DNA from: Alphaproteobacteria bacterium | GTDB taxonomy: Bacteria; Pseudomonadota; Alphaproteobacteria; Puniceispirillales; Puniceispirillaceae | Reading direction: 5' to 3' | DNA: 5,327 nt | Assembly (NCBI GenBank): GCA_011526395.1 | Contig: WTHW01000008.1 | Coordinates: 1 to 5,327, forward strand | Shown: piece after piece, positions 1 through 5,327 of the stretch | Numbering within the stretch: the stretch's first letter is position 1 | How the letters are laid out: each line of letters begins with the position of its first letter | Program-made: the position numbers and the translations under genes | The notes under the pieces: generated by a model | Database searches by the model: none | What the model was told of the DNA's origin: nothing | What the model saw: the letters and a program-made list of their open reading frames with translations, nothing else

Positions 1-48
1 GGTGGCCGTACAGTCGGCGCCGGCGTGGTCGCTTCAATCATTAAGTAA
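1..48 (+). CDS. tuf: Elongation factor Tu, C-terminal end (partial)
   Basis: Frame 1 reads the residues GGRTVGAGVVASIIK followed by TAA at 46-48. GGRTVGAGVV is the highly conserved end of bacterial EF-Tu domain 3, which helps bind the aminoacyl-tRNA acceptor and T stem. EF-Tu is the cytoplasmic GTPase that delivers aminoacyl-tRNA to the ribosome. Only the last 15 codons and the stop are in the window, so the GTPase domain cannot be checked. The identity also fits the next gene, tRNA-Trp, a common neighbour of one tuf copy (tufB) in proteobacteria. Whether the genome carries a second tuf cannot be told from here. Confidence 0.93.
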   Translation, partial: GGRTVGAGVVASIIK

Positions 49-70
49 CGAAAGACTTTTTCGTCTTTTT
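48..70 (+). terminator. Weak hairpin with T-run directly after tuf
   Basis: Two alternative 6-bp stems can form just after the tuf stop: ACGAAA/TTTCGT (48-53 with 59-64) or AAAGAC/GTCTTT (51-56 with 63-68). Five T residues follow at 66-70. The stem is AT-rich and short, so alone it would be a poor terminator. It may act in tandem with the much stronger hairpin just downstream. Confidence 0.35.
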
Positions 71-78
71 GTAAATCT

Positions 79-120
79 AAACACCTGCAAGCTACAATGC
101 TTGCAGGTGTTTTTTATTTT
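79..120 (+). terminator. Strong Rho-independent terminator of tuf
   Basis: A perfect stem pairs 79-92 with 99-112 (14 bp, GC-rich core CACCTGCAAGC/GCTTGCAGGTG) around a 6-nt TACAAT loop. It runs straight into TTTTTTATTTT. This is a textbook intrinsic terminator and should end the tuf transcript before the tRNA gene. Confidence 0.92.
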
Positions 121-154
121 AGGGCTGTTTATCTGAATTAGTTACGATTTGCGG

Positions 155-183
155 TTGGAAATTCGCTTGAGATTTGCTATCCC
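155..183 (+). promoter_or_regulatory. Candidate promoter for tRNA-Trp
   Basis: TTGGAA (155-160) and TATCCC (178-183) are separated by 17 bp. The -10 is preceded by TGC (175-177), giving an extended -10 context. Transcription would start around 190, just ahead of the mature tRNA 5' end at 198. The strong terminator upstream means the tRNA needs its own promoter, and the gap 121-197 holds nothing else I recognise. The hexamers match consensus only partly, so this is tentative. Confidence 0.4.
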
Positions 184-197
184 TTACACAACCTTGA

Positions 198-273
198 AGG
201 AGTGTAGCTCAATTGGTAGAGCACCGGTCTCCAAAACCGGGGGCTGTGGGTTCGAGTCCCTCCGCTCCTGCCA
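198..273 (+). tRNA. trpT: tRNA-Trp (CCA anticodon)
   Basis: The cloverleaf folds by hand into 76 nt. The acceptor AGGAGTG (198-204) pairs with CGCTCCT (263-269), with one T-G wobble. The D stem is GCTC/GAGC (207-210 with 219-222). The anticodon stem CCGGT/ACCGG encloses the loop CTCCAAA, with anticodon CCA at 231-233, which reads UGG (Trp). The variable loop is GGGCT and the T loop TTCGAGT. The discriminator is G270 and CCA 271-273 is encoded. CCA anticodon and G73 agree with bacterial TrpRS identity. The T stem GTGGG/CCCTC (246-250 with 258-262) contains one T-T mismatch at standard positions 50-64. The gene follows tuf, as is common in proteobacteria, but recQ rather than secE comes next. 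Confidence 0.96.
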
Positions 274-276
274 CTT

Positions 277-321
277 AAAATCCTGCAAAGTCTTTTTTGA
301 TTTTGCAGGATTTTTTATTTT
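277..321 (+). terminator. Intrinsic terminator after tRNA-Trp
   Basis: AAAATCCTGCAAA (277-289) pairs perfectly over 13 bp with TTTGCAGGATTTT (302-314), around a 12-nt loop. The tail TTTTTTATTTT follows at 311-321. It begins 4 nt after the CCA end, so it should end the tRNA transcript and separate it from recQ. Its right arm and tail closely resemble those of the tuf terminator. Confidence 0.88.
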
Positions 322-344
322 AAAAACGTCGCCAACCTCTTGAA

Positions 345-355
345 ACCTATTAGGT
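345..355. repeat. Short palindrome ACCTATTAGGT upstream of recQ
   Basis: ACCTA (345-349) and TAGGT (351-355) form a perfect inverted repeat around one T, 49 bp before the recQ start. A loose -35-like TTGAAA (340-345) overlaps it, but no convincing -10 stands at the right distance. It could be an operator half-site pair or chance. The remainder of 322-404 shows no clear regulatory signal. Confidence 0.25.
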
Positions 356-404
356 GCTGTGTTGGTGTGATGTCCTGAAGACAAAAAGAGATACCGCAAT
401 AATA

Positions 405-2222
405 ATGCATGACAGAACACGAATAAAAGATGCCTTAAAAACCGTGTTTGGTTTTTCAGATTTCCGAGCGGGCCAAGAAGATATTATCTCTTCCATCACA
501 TCAGGCGAAAACATCCTCGCTGTTATGCCAACAGGGGCTGGCAAATCTCTTTGCTATCAGTTGCCAGCAATTACACGAACTAGCAAAACCATCATTATTT
601 CACCTCTCGTCGCTTTAATGAGCGATCAAGTCGCCTCATTAAAGGAAATTGGCATTGCCGCTGAAATGATACATTCAGGGCAAATTTATGATGATAATGT
701 TATATCGTGGCGCCGGTTTGCATCAGATGATTGTCATATTTTGTATCTAAGCCCAGAGCGCTTGATGCAGCCTCGGATGATAGCAGCGTTGCAAAAGTTA
801 CCCATCGGTATGTTTGTTGTTGATGAAGCACATTGTATTTCAAAATGGGGTTCTGGTTTTCGACCTGACTATGAAGCCTTATCTCAATTAAGAGATACTT
901 TCCCGTCAGCCCAAATTGCAGCATTTACAGCAACAGCAGATAGTGCCACAAGGCGTGATATTGCTCAAAAGCTATGTGAAGGTAATGCGCGAATTATCGT
1001 GCACGGCTTTGATCGTCCAAATTTATCCCTATCTGTTGCGCCTAAAAACAATGTTAATCAGCAAATCACCGAGATTGTGCAAGGTCGTAGCGGTGAAAAT
1101 GGTATCATTTACTGTTTGTCTCGAAATGAAACTGATCAATTGGCAGCATATTTGTCTGATCGAGGTGTCAATGCCTGGGCTTATCATGCAGGCAAGGACC
1201 AAGAATATCGTCAAAACTGTCAAGATAGGTTTATGACTGAAGATGACATGGTTATGGTTGCCACAGTTGCTTTTGGCATGGGGATTGATAAGCCAGATAT
1301 ACGCTATGTTATCCATGCAAGTTTGCCATCATCAGTAGAGGCCTTTTACCAAGAAATTGGTCGTGCAGGGCGCGATGGCAAGCCTTCTGATACGATTATG
1401 TTTTACAGCTTGCAAGATATGGTAAAGCGGCAACGCATGATTTTTGAAGCTGAGGGTAATGATAATTTCAAATTCAGTGAATATGCAAGACTAGAGGCAC
1501 TACTTGGGTATTGTGAGACCACCGACTGCAGAAGGCAGGTGTTATTAGCATATTTTGATGATGCGTCAGCACCTTGCGGAAATTGTGATAATTGTTTGGC
1601 ACCACCCGATGTTCGTGATTATTCATCAGAAGCAAGTTATGTCATTGAAGCCATTTATCAAACTGGCCAATTCTTCGGTGCTAGTCACATCATCGATGTG
1701 ATTCGAGGGTCAGATAGCGCTAAAGTAAAAGAGAAAGCGCATGATGGGCTCAGCGCATACGGAAAAGGCATTAATCACAGTAAGGCGTTCTTCCAGACGA
1801 TAATGCGCCAGCTAGTGGCTCGGGCAATTGTGAAAGTTAATATTGAGCGCTTTGGTGCTTTGGAAGTGACTGAACTAGGCGATGACATCTTGGCAGGCCG
1901 AAAAAGTTTTACTGCTGGTTTCATCAGTGAAAAAGAGACAAAAATTGCAGTGCGTCAGAGCCGAAAAGAGACTGTGATTAGAGACGAAGATGCTGGTCTT
2001 GTTGGGCAACTAAAAGCGCTACGACTGGAAATAGCCCAATCAAAGAATGTGCCAGCTTACGTTGTTTTTACAGATAAAGCTATCATGGAGATGGCATATT
2101 ACAAACCAACTACCGAAGAAGCTTTTTTGTCGATTAATGGTGTTGGGCCGAAAAAAGTAAAAGAGTATTTTGAACAATTTTCGGCAGTGATTGAAAGATA
2201 TCTTAATGCTCAAGAATCGTAA
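405..2222 (+). CDS. recQ: ATP-dependent DNA helicase RecQ
   Basis: The product is a 605-residue superfamily 2 helicase that unwinds DNA 3' to 5' in recombination and stalled-fork repair. Motifs in order are: motif 0 FGFSDFRAGQ (15-24), Walker A PTGAGKS (42-48), SPLVALMSDQ (66-75), DEAH (140-143), aromatic-rich loop WGSGFRPDY (148-156), motif III FTATA (174-178), motif V region ATVAFGMGID (286-295) and motif VI QEIGRAGRDG (316-325). The zinc site uses C375, C391, C394 and C397. A winged-helix RQC region follows, and an HRDC domain occupies about 530-600, including LSINGVGPKK. E. coli RecQ has about 609 residues, so the protein is complete. I chose the ATG at 405; an in-frame GTG at 354 would add 17 unconserved residues with no ribosome site. 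The site for 405 is also weak (AGAG, 387-390, 14 nt away). The aromatic-rich loop differs from the common WGHDFRPEY form. The gene is separated from the tRNA by a terminator and converges on the next gene. Confidence 0.97.
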   Translation: MHDRTRIKDALKTVFGFSDFRAGQEDIISSITSGENILAVMPTGAGKSLCYQLPAITRTSKTIIISPLVALMSDQVASLKEIGIAAEMIHSGQIYDDNVISWRRFASDDCHILYLSPERLMQPRMIAALQKLPIGMFVVDEAHCISKWGSGFRPDYEALSQLRDTFPSAQIAAFTATADSATRRDIAQKLCEGNARIIVHGFDRPNLSLSVAPKNNVNQQITEIVQGRSGENGIIYCLSRNETDQLAAYLSDRGVNAWAYHAGKDQEYRQNCQDRFMTEDDMVMVATVAFGMGIDKPDIRYVIHASLPSSVEAFYQEIGRAGRDGKPSDTIMFYSLQDMVKRQRMIFEAEGNDNFKFSEYARLEALLGYCETTDCRRQVLLAYFDDASAPCGNCDNCLAPPDVRDYSSEASYVIEAIYQTGQFFGASHIIDVIRGSDSAKVKEKAHDGLSAYGKGINHSKAFFQTIMRQLVARAIVKVNIERFGALEVTELGDDILAGRKSFTAGFISEKETKIAVRQSRKETVIRDEDAGLVGQLKALRLEIAQSKNVPAYVVFTDKAIMEMAYYKPTTEEAFLSINGVGPKKVKEYFEQFSAVIERYLNAQES

Positions 2223-2233
2223 TCGATTTTTTT
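2212..2233 (+). terminator. Possible short terminator overlapping the recQ stop
   Basis: AAGAATCG (2212-2219) can pair with CGATTTTT (2224-2231) through one G-T wobble, with loop TAAT. A run of seven T ends at 2233. The stem is short and AT-rich, and it overlaps the stop codon at 2220-2222. On the reverse strand the same place gives an A-run rather than a T-run, so it would not stop transcription arriving from the convergent gene. Confidence 0.4.
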
Positions 2234-2242
2234 CCTAATAAA

Positions 2243-4363
2243 TTAAAATAAAGTGTCTTGTAGCATTTGGTCTAGTCGGCTGACACGGCTAGATATCGTC
2301 TTCAATCGTTTTTGCTCTGGTTTTGAAATGCCATCCAAATTTATGTCTGTGATGGGTGCTAAGCCTTCTGCGATATCTTCTATTTGCTGACGTAGCACAA
2401 GCTGCATACAAAATTGGATATCCTCAGAAATTTGTAAAATTTCGACTGGCACAGTTCGTGTTTCAAATAGTTGCTTTGCGCGCTCGTGGCTATTTCGTGC
2501 ATGCAGGCCTTTTGATACAGCAAGTACACGTAAAGACTCTATCAAAGGCAATAACATGTGAAGCTTAATTTGATATCGCCCATTTTTGGTCTTTAATTTT
2601 CCAAACAGATTGGTGCCACCATGATGTTGACCTATTGAACCAGAAATAGACTTTAAAAATTGTGGCGTTCGCACGGCTCTGCCGGCAATGGCTTGCTGGA
2701 GTGACCAGCCTAGATGGGAATCACCATAAACCACCGCAAAATCAAAGAAGATATCAGCGCTTAGCAAATCGTCTGGCCGTGCTTTTCTTGACCATTGGCC
2801 TATCGTCTTTCGCCAACCTGTAAGTGATTTACACCATTTTGGCGAAGAAGACATTACGCCACCATTGCAATAAGGGATACCAGCTTCGTGCAGTATGTCA
2901 GATATCTCACTTCCCAGTGCTTCAAACCAATTTTGTATGTTTTGTGCTTCTGTTACATCAATTGGTTTTGTTTTATCGTCATAAATAATTGCATGATCTT
3001 GATCGGCGGCTAGCAGACTTTCTCCACGTCCTCCAGAGCCAAGAATCAATACAGCATATTCTCGAGGCACAGGGCCTAAGCTTTTGATAATTTTTGCTTC
3101 AGCTAATGCTGTACTTCTACTTAAGGCTGCTCGATATTCGCCGCTGATCACACTTGATATATCAGCGCTTGCCACATTTTCCTTTGAGAGAGAGGCTGCC
3201 AAACTGGGCAAATTTGATAAAGCCTTACCTAATTCATCACTTGATTGTGCGGAATTTATTTCGTCTCCGATAACTATGGCTTCGCTCACACGTTGTCTAA
3301 TCAGTTCTCTTGTAGATAGCCAGCCTGTCATATTTCCTTGGCCGTCAATGACACCCAAATGCCTAATATCATGCCTAGCAATGCGGCCTAAAGCTACATG
3401 CATAAAATCAGTCTCCTGCACGCAAATCACAGGGGATGACATAATATCCTCAATCGCAATATCTCGCGCTCTTTGGACTTCGTTGATGGGCATGGCGATC
3501 GCGCGAACGATATCACGCTCTGATATTATGCCCTTAATGTCGTTTGATGAGTGTCCAACAAAAGCGCAATCATGACGAGTCTCGCGGAGCTGTATGGCCG
3601 CTTCTTGCAAAGTGCAATTCGGCGTTAGGATAAGAGGCGCTGTCATCATTATTTCATGAATGCGATGACGGTAAGGGTAGGGGTCTATGCGTGCAAGAGG
3701 TCGTGAGAAAAGATTTGGTTGTTTTAAACTAGCTACATCAATCCACCCAGCTCTTGTGGTGGCTATTCGTTGCTGGTCTAAGGCGGCAACGGCGCGTTTT
3801 GCATCGCCGTATGTGTTGATCGATTTTGCCTGCAAATCTGTTATCATTGCATAATATAATTTGGCACAGATTTCAGCGTCCCCAAGAGCACTATGTCGTG
3901 CTGTCTTATCAATGTGGTAATGGGTGGCAAGTGCATCTAAATCGCCCATCATAAGCATGGCATCTTGACCTAGAGCAACCGTAGCTAACTGGCGCAAACA
4001 CAAAGCTGGCCCAAGTTGCCAATCCATACCGTGTCTCTCTGTTTCTGAGCTGATAACAGCAAGGTCAAAACCTATATTGTATCCTATGACGACCTTGTCT
4101 TTCATAGCGTCGCGGCAGTGTTGAAAAGCAAGTGAAAATGGCTCCGCATAAGCAACATCATCGTCGCTAATTCCATGAATTTCAGTGCTCGCTTTTGGTA
4201 TTGATATGCCGGGGTTCACAAGAGTTTGATGAGCGCTGCCTGCCACTTTGGGGCTGATCATACCAATTTGAATTACACGATCATGGGCTGTATTCAATCC
4301 AGTAGTTTCTAGGTCCACTGAAATTACAGGCATATTTTCGAGTGTCATAGTCGCAAACTGCAC
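2243..4363 (-). CDS. DEDDh exonuclease-CBS-CBS-DUF294 nucleotidyltransferase fusion
   Basis: This 706-residue cytoplasmic protein has no signal peptide or membrane segment. Residues about 11-175 form a DnaQ-like 3'-5' exonuclease with a complete DEDDh set: D17 and E19 (VDLETTGL), D100 (NIGFD) and H157/D162 (HSALGD). After a linker come two CBS motifs (about 235-295 and 302-358), which in other proteins bind adenine nucleotides. A nucleotidyltransferase fold of the DUF294/GlnD-like class follows, with LGSGGRGE (441-448) and D454-Q-D456. The DUF294 C-terminal domain covers about 530-700, with FFDF near 540 and YGD at 546-548. Exonuclease and nucleotidyltransferase activities are predicted from motifs; substrates and biological role are unknown. 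CBS-DUF294 proteins more often carry an N-terminal cyclic-nucleotide-binding domain, and here an exonuclease takes that place. The start is GTG, chosen because AGGA (4373-4376) lies 9 nt upstream; in-frame ATGs at residues 6 and 11 are too far from it. The gene runs convergent to recQ and divergent from the oxygenase gene, so it is probably monocistronic. Confidence 0.93.
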   Translation of the reverse strand: MQFATMTLENMPVISVDLETTGLNTAHDRVIQIGMISPKVAGSAHQTLVNPGISIPKASTEIHGISDDDVAYAEPFSLAFQHCRDAMKDKVVIGYNIGFDLAVISSETERHGMDWQLGPALCLRQLATVALGQDAMLMMGDLDALATHYHIDKTARHSALGDAEICAKLYYAMITDLQAKSINTYGDAKRAVAALDQQRIATTRAGWIDVASLKQPNLFSRPLARIDPYPYRHRIHEIMMTAPLILTPNCTLQEAAIQLRETRHDCAFVGHSSNDIKGIISERDIVRAIAMPINEVQRARDIAIEDIMSSPVICVQETDFMHVALGRIARHDIRHLGVIDGQGNMTGWLSTRELIRQRVSEAIVIGDEINSAQSSDELGKALSNLPSLAASLSKENVASADISSVISGEYRAALSRSTALAEAKIIKSLGPVPREYAVLILGSGGRGESLLAADQDHAIIYDDKTKPIDVTEAQNIQNWFEALGSEISDILHEAGIPYCNGGVMSSSPKWCKSLTGWRKTIGQWSRKARPDDLLSADIFFDFAVVYGDSHLGWSLQQAIAGRAVRTPQFLKSISGSIGQHHGGTNLFGKLKTKNGRYQIKLHMLLPLIESLRVLAVSKGLHARNSHERAKQLFETRTVPVEILQISEDIQFCMQLVLRQQIEDIAEGLAPITDINLDGISKPEQKRLKTISSRVSRLDQMLQDTLF

Positions 4364-4372
4364 AGCTTATTG

Positions 4373-4376
4373 TCCT
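4373..4376 (-). promoter_or_regulatory. Ribosome binding site deciding the GTG start
   Basis: Read on the reverse strand, AGGA stands 9 nt before the GTG at 4363-4361. No comparable site precedes the in-frame ATG codons at residues 6 and 11, so this site supports the rare start codon. Confidence 0.55.
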
Positions 4377-4399
4377 GTTATATTTTCTTTTAAGATGAG

Positions 4400-4426
4400 C
4401 CTATAAGTGCGAAGGACGCGGTGCAA
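4400..4426 (-). promoter_or_regulatory. Candidate promoter of the exonuclease-CBS-DUF294 gene
   Basis: On the reverse strand, TTGCAC (4426-4421) and TATAGG (4405-4400) are separated by 15 bp. This would start transcription near 4393 and leave a leader of about 30 nt before the GTG start. The spacer is shorter than ideal, and the hexamers match consensus only partly. It would lie back to back with the forward candidate just downstream. Confidence 0.25.
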
Positions 4427-4434
4427 GTGTGGTT

Positions 4435-4440
4435 TATAAT
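4435..4440 (+). promoter_or_regulatory. Candidate -10 element of the oxygenase gene
   Basis: A perfect TATAAT hexamer lies in the divergent intergenic region, 44 bp before the possible GTG start at 4484 and 79 bp before the ATG at 4520. No good -35 match is seen 16-18 bp upstream; the bases there read AAGGACG. It is either an activator-dependent promoter or a chance match. Confidence 0.35.
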
Positions 4441-4519
4441 GAAATGTGAAAAACAGACTTGAAGCAGGCCTCTAAACACGATAGTGAAAATTGAAGAAAT
4501 AAAGAACGGATGGTGCAAG

Positions 4520-5327
4520 ATGGTGTATTCGAATTGGGGTGATACGTTGCCAAATGGTTTTGAGTGGTTGACATCGGAACCTGACTTTATGCCTGCCAAG
4601 CATTTAGCACTTGAAGCACCTGAGATAATTGAAACATTGTCTGATTTTGGTTATCGCGAGCAGGAAATTGCTGAATGTCCCTCCGACTTTGCTGTCAGTT
4701 CAATTTTCCGTGTATTAAGTGATGAGGGAGCCGCTTGCCTACTCGATGTTTGCCGTCAATTATCAGAATTCACATCATCAAATGCCCGAATTGATAGAAA
4801 CACAAGAGGAGGTGTTTTTCGTTCACGGTTTTTGCGTGATCTTTGCTTGTCGCCAGATGTGACTAATTTTATGTCAGAGATAGCAGGTGTTGAACTGTTG
4901 CCGCATAGCATCGGGCATCAACTAGGTCATTTAAATTATAACCCATTCGAAATAGGCAAAAATGTTGATAAATGGCATGTGGATACGTTGCGTTATGATT
5001 ACGTGATGTTTGTGACAGACCCGAAGTCTGTAACTGGCGGCGAGTTTCAATATTTCAGAGGTACAAAGCATGAAATGGCAGAATTTGCTGCGCAGGGACG
5101 TGAAGTGCCTGCAGACCGCATAGTCTCGCCTGCCATGCCAGGACCTGGTTACGCAGTCATGCAGCAAGGAAATATGGTGGTGCATCAGGCTAAGGGGCTG
5201 CGTGAAGAAGGTGAACGCATTACAATGGTGAACGGTTACGTTGCTGCAGATGCCAAAATCCCGGACTTCACCAGATATGACCAGCTCAAATTAGTTGATC
5301 CTGCGCATGTCGCCGCATCTGAATTTG
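4520..5327 (+). CDS. Putative Fe(II)/2-oxoglutarate-dependent oxygenase (3' end missing)
   Basis: The frame stays open from 4463 to the window end, giving at least 269 residues from ATG 4520. The metal-binding pattern of the double-stranded beta-helix oxygenases is visible: H153-V-D155 in KWHVDTLRYD, a distal H222 in VVHQAKG, and R233 eleven residues later in ERITMV, the usual place for the 2-oxoglutarate-binding arginine. A GGEFQYFRG segment (about 174-182) fits a core strand, and the N-terminal 100 residues look mostly helical. Such enzymes use O2 and 2-oxoglutarate to hydroxylate or otherwise oxidise a substrate. The substrate cannot be told, and I do not recognise the specific family. The facial-triad Asp is present, so it does not look like a halogenase of the HxG/A type. 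The start is uncertain: ATG 4520 has GGA (4508-4510) 9 nt upstream, while GTG 4484 would add 12 plausible residues. The gene is divergent from the exonuclease-CBS gene and has no visible operon partner. Confidence 0.8.
   Translation, partial: MVYSNWGDTLPNGFEWLTSEPDFMPAKHLALEAPEIIETLSDFGYREQEIAECPSDFAVSSIFRVLSDEGAACLLDVCRQLSEFTSSNARIDRNTRGGVFRSRFLRDLCLSPDVTNFMSEIAGVELLPHSIGHQLGHLNYNPFEIGKNVDKWHVDTLRYDYVMFVTDPKSVTGGEFQYFRGTKHEMAEFAAQGREVPADRIVSPAMPGPGYAVMQQGNMVVHQAKGLREEGERITMVNGYVAADAKIPDFTRYDQLKLVDPAHVAASEF

Noticed and set aside
149..343. Forward open frame running through tRNA-Trp, and a reverse frame over 184-420
   Set aside because: Both overlap the tRNA and its terminator, have no family resemblance, and are explained by the RNA gene.
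322..404. LexA-type SOS box upstream of recQ
   Set aside because: No GTTC-N7-GTTC repeat, the alphaproteobacterial LexA pattern, and no CTG-N10-CAG match stands there. TGTC...GACA at 371-383 is too short to call.
274..404. A secE gene expected after tRNA-Trp
   Set aside because: No frame of suitable length, and no hydrophobic segment with secE character, exists between the tRNA and recQ.
700..1316. Small open frames inside recQ (700-924 reverse, 916-1236 forward, 1029-1316 reverse)
   Set aside because: They lie wholly within the well-conserved recQ reading frame and encode no recognisable protein.
2356..3575. Forward open frames opposite the fusion gene (2356-2568 and 3084-3575, the latter 163 codons)
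   Set aside because: They are antisense shadows of conserved DUF294 and CBS coding sequence, and their translations show no domain pattern.
405..4363. RecQ next to a DEDD-type exonuclease as a WRN-like helicase-nuclease pair
   Set aside because: The genes converge on opposite strands, so they are not an operon. The exonuclease is tied to CBS and DUF294 domains rather than to a helicase, so the adjacency alone is too weak.
4377..4382. Reverse-strand TATAAC as -10 of the fusion gene
   Set aside because: A start about 7 nt downstream would remove the AGGA ribosome site, leaving the GTG without one.
4390..5185. Reverse open frames at 4390-4599 and 4931-5185
   Set aside because: The first overlaps the intergenic region and the oxygenase start, and the second lies opposite the oxygenase metal-binding region. 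Neither has a ribosome site or a family-like sequence.

Overview
The window looks like chromosome of a bacterium, most likely an alphaproteobacterium. It begins with the last codons of EF-Tu, followed by tRNA-Trp, and codes for typical proteobacterial proteins at moderate, slightly AT-rich composition. I cannot fix the genus from sequence alone. There are no insertion sequences, CRISPR arrays, phage genes or rRNA.

Layout: (1) positions 1-48 are the 3' end of tuf, read forward, closed by one strong and one weak terminator-like hairpin. (2) A forward tRNA-Trp (anticodon CCA, encoded CCA tail) lies at 198-273, with a candidate promoter before it and its own intrinsic terminator after it. (3) A complete forward recQ (405-2222) encodes a 605-residue helicase with helicase core, zinc/RQC and HRDC domains. 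(4) Converging on recQ with a 20-bp gap is a reverse-strand gene (4363-2243) for a 706-residue fusion. It joins a DEDDh 3'-5' exonuclease, two CBS modules, a DUF294-type nucleotidyltransferase and the DUF294 C-terminal domain. (5) After a short divergent intergenic region, a forward gene with no stop before the window end encodes an uncharacterised Fe(II)/2-oxoglutarate-type oxygenase.

How the genes relate: tuf and tRNA-Trp are translation genes that often sit together upstream of secE-nusG. Here secE-nusG is absent and recQ takes its place, so the usual order is broken. The remaining three genes lie on alternating strands, and each is probably transcribed alone. recQ is DNA repair. The fusion protein looks like a ligand-sensing (CBS) regulator joining a nuclease to a nucleotidyltransferase-like domain, and is the most unusual item here. 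The oxygenase has no recognisable partner within the window.
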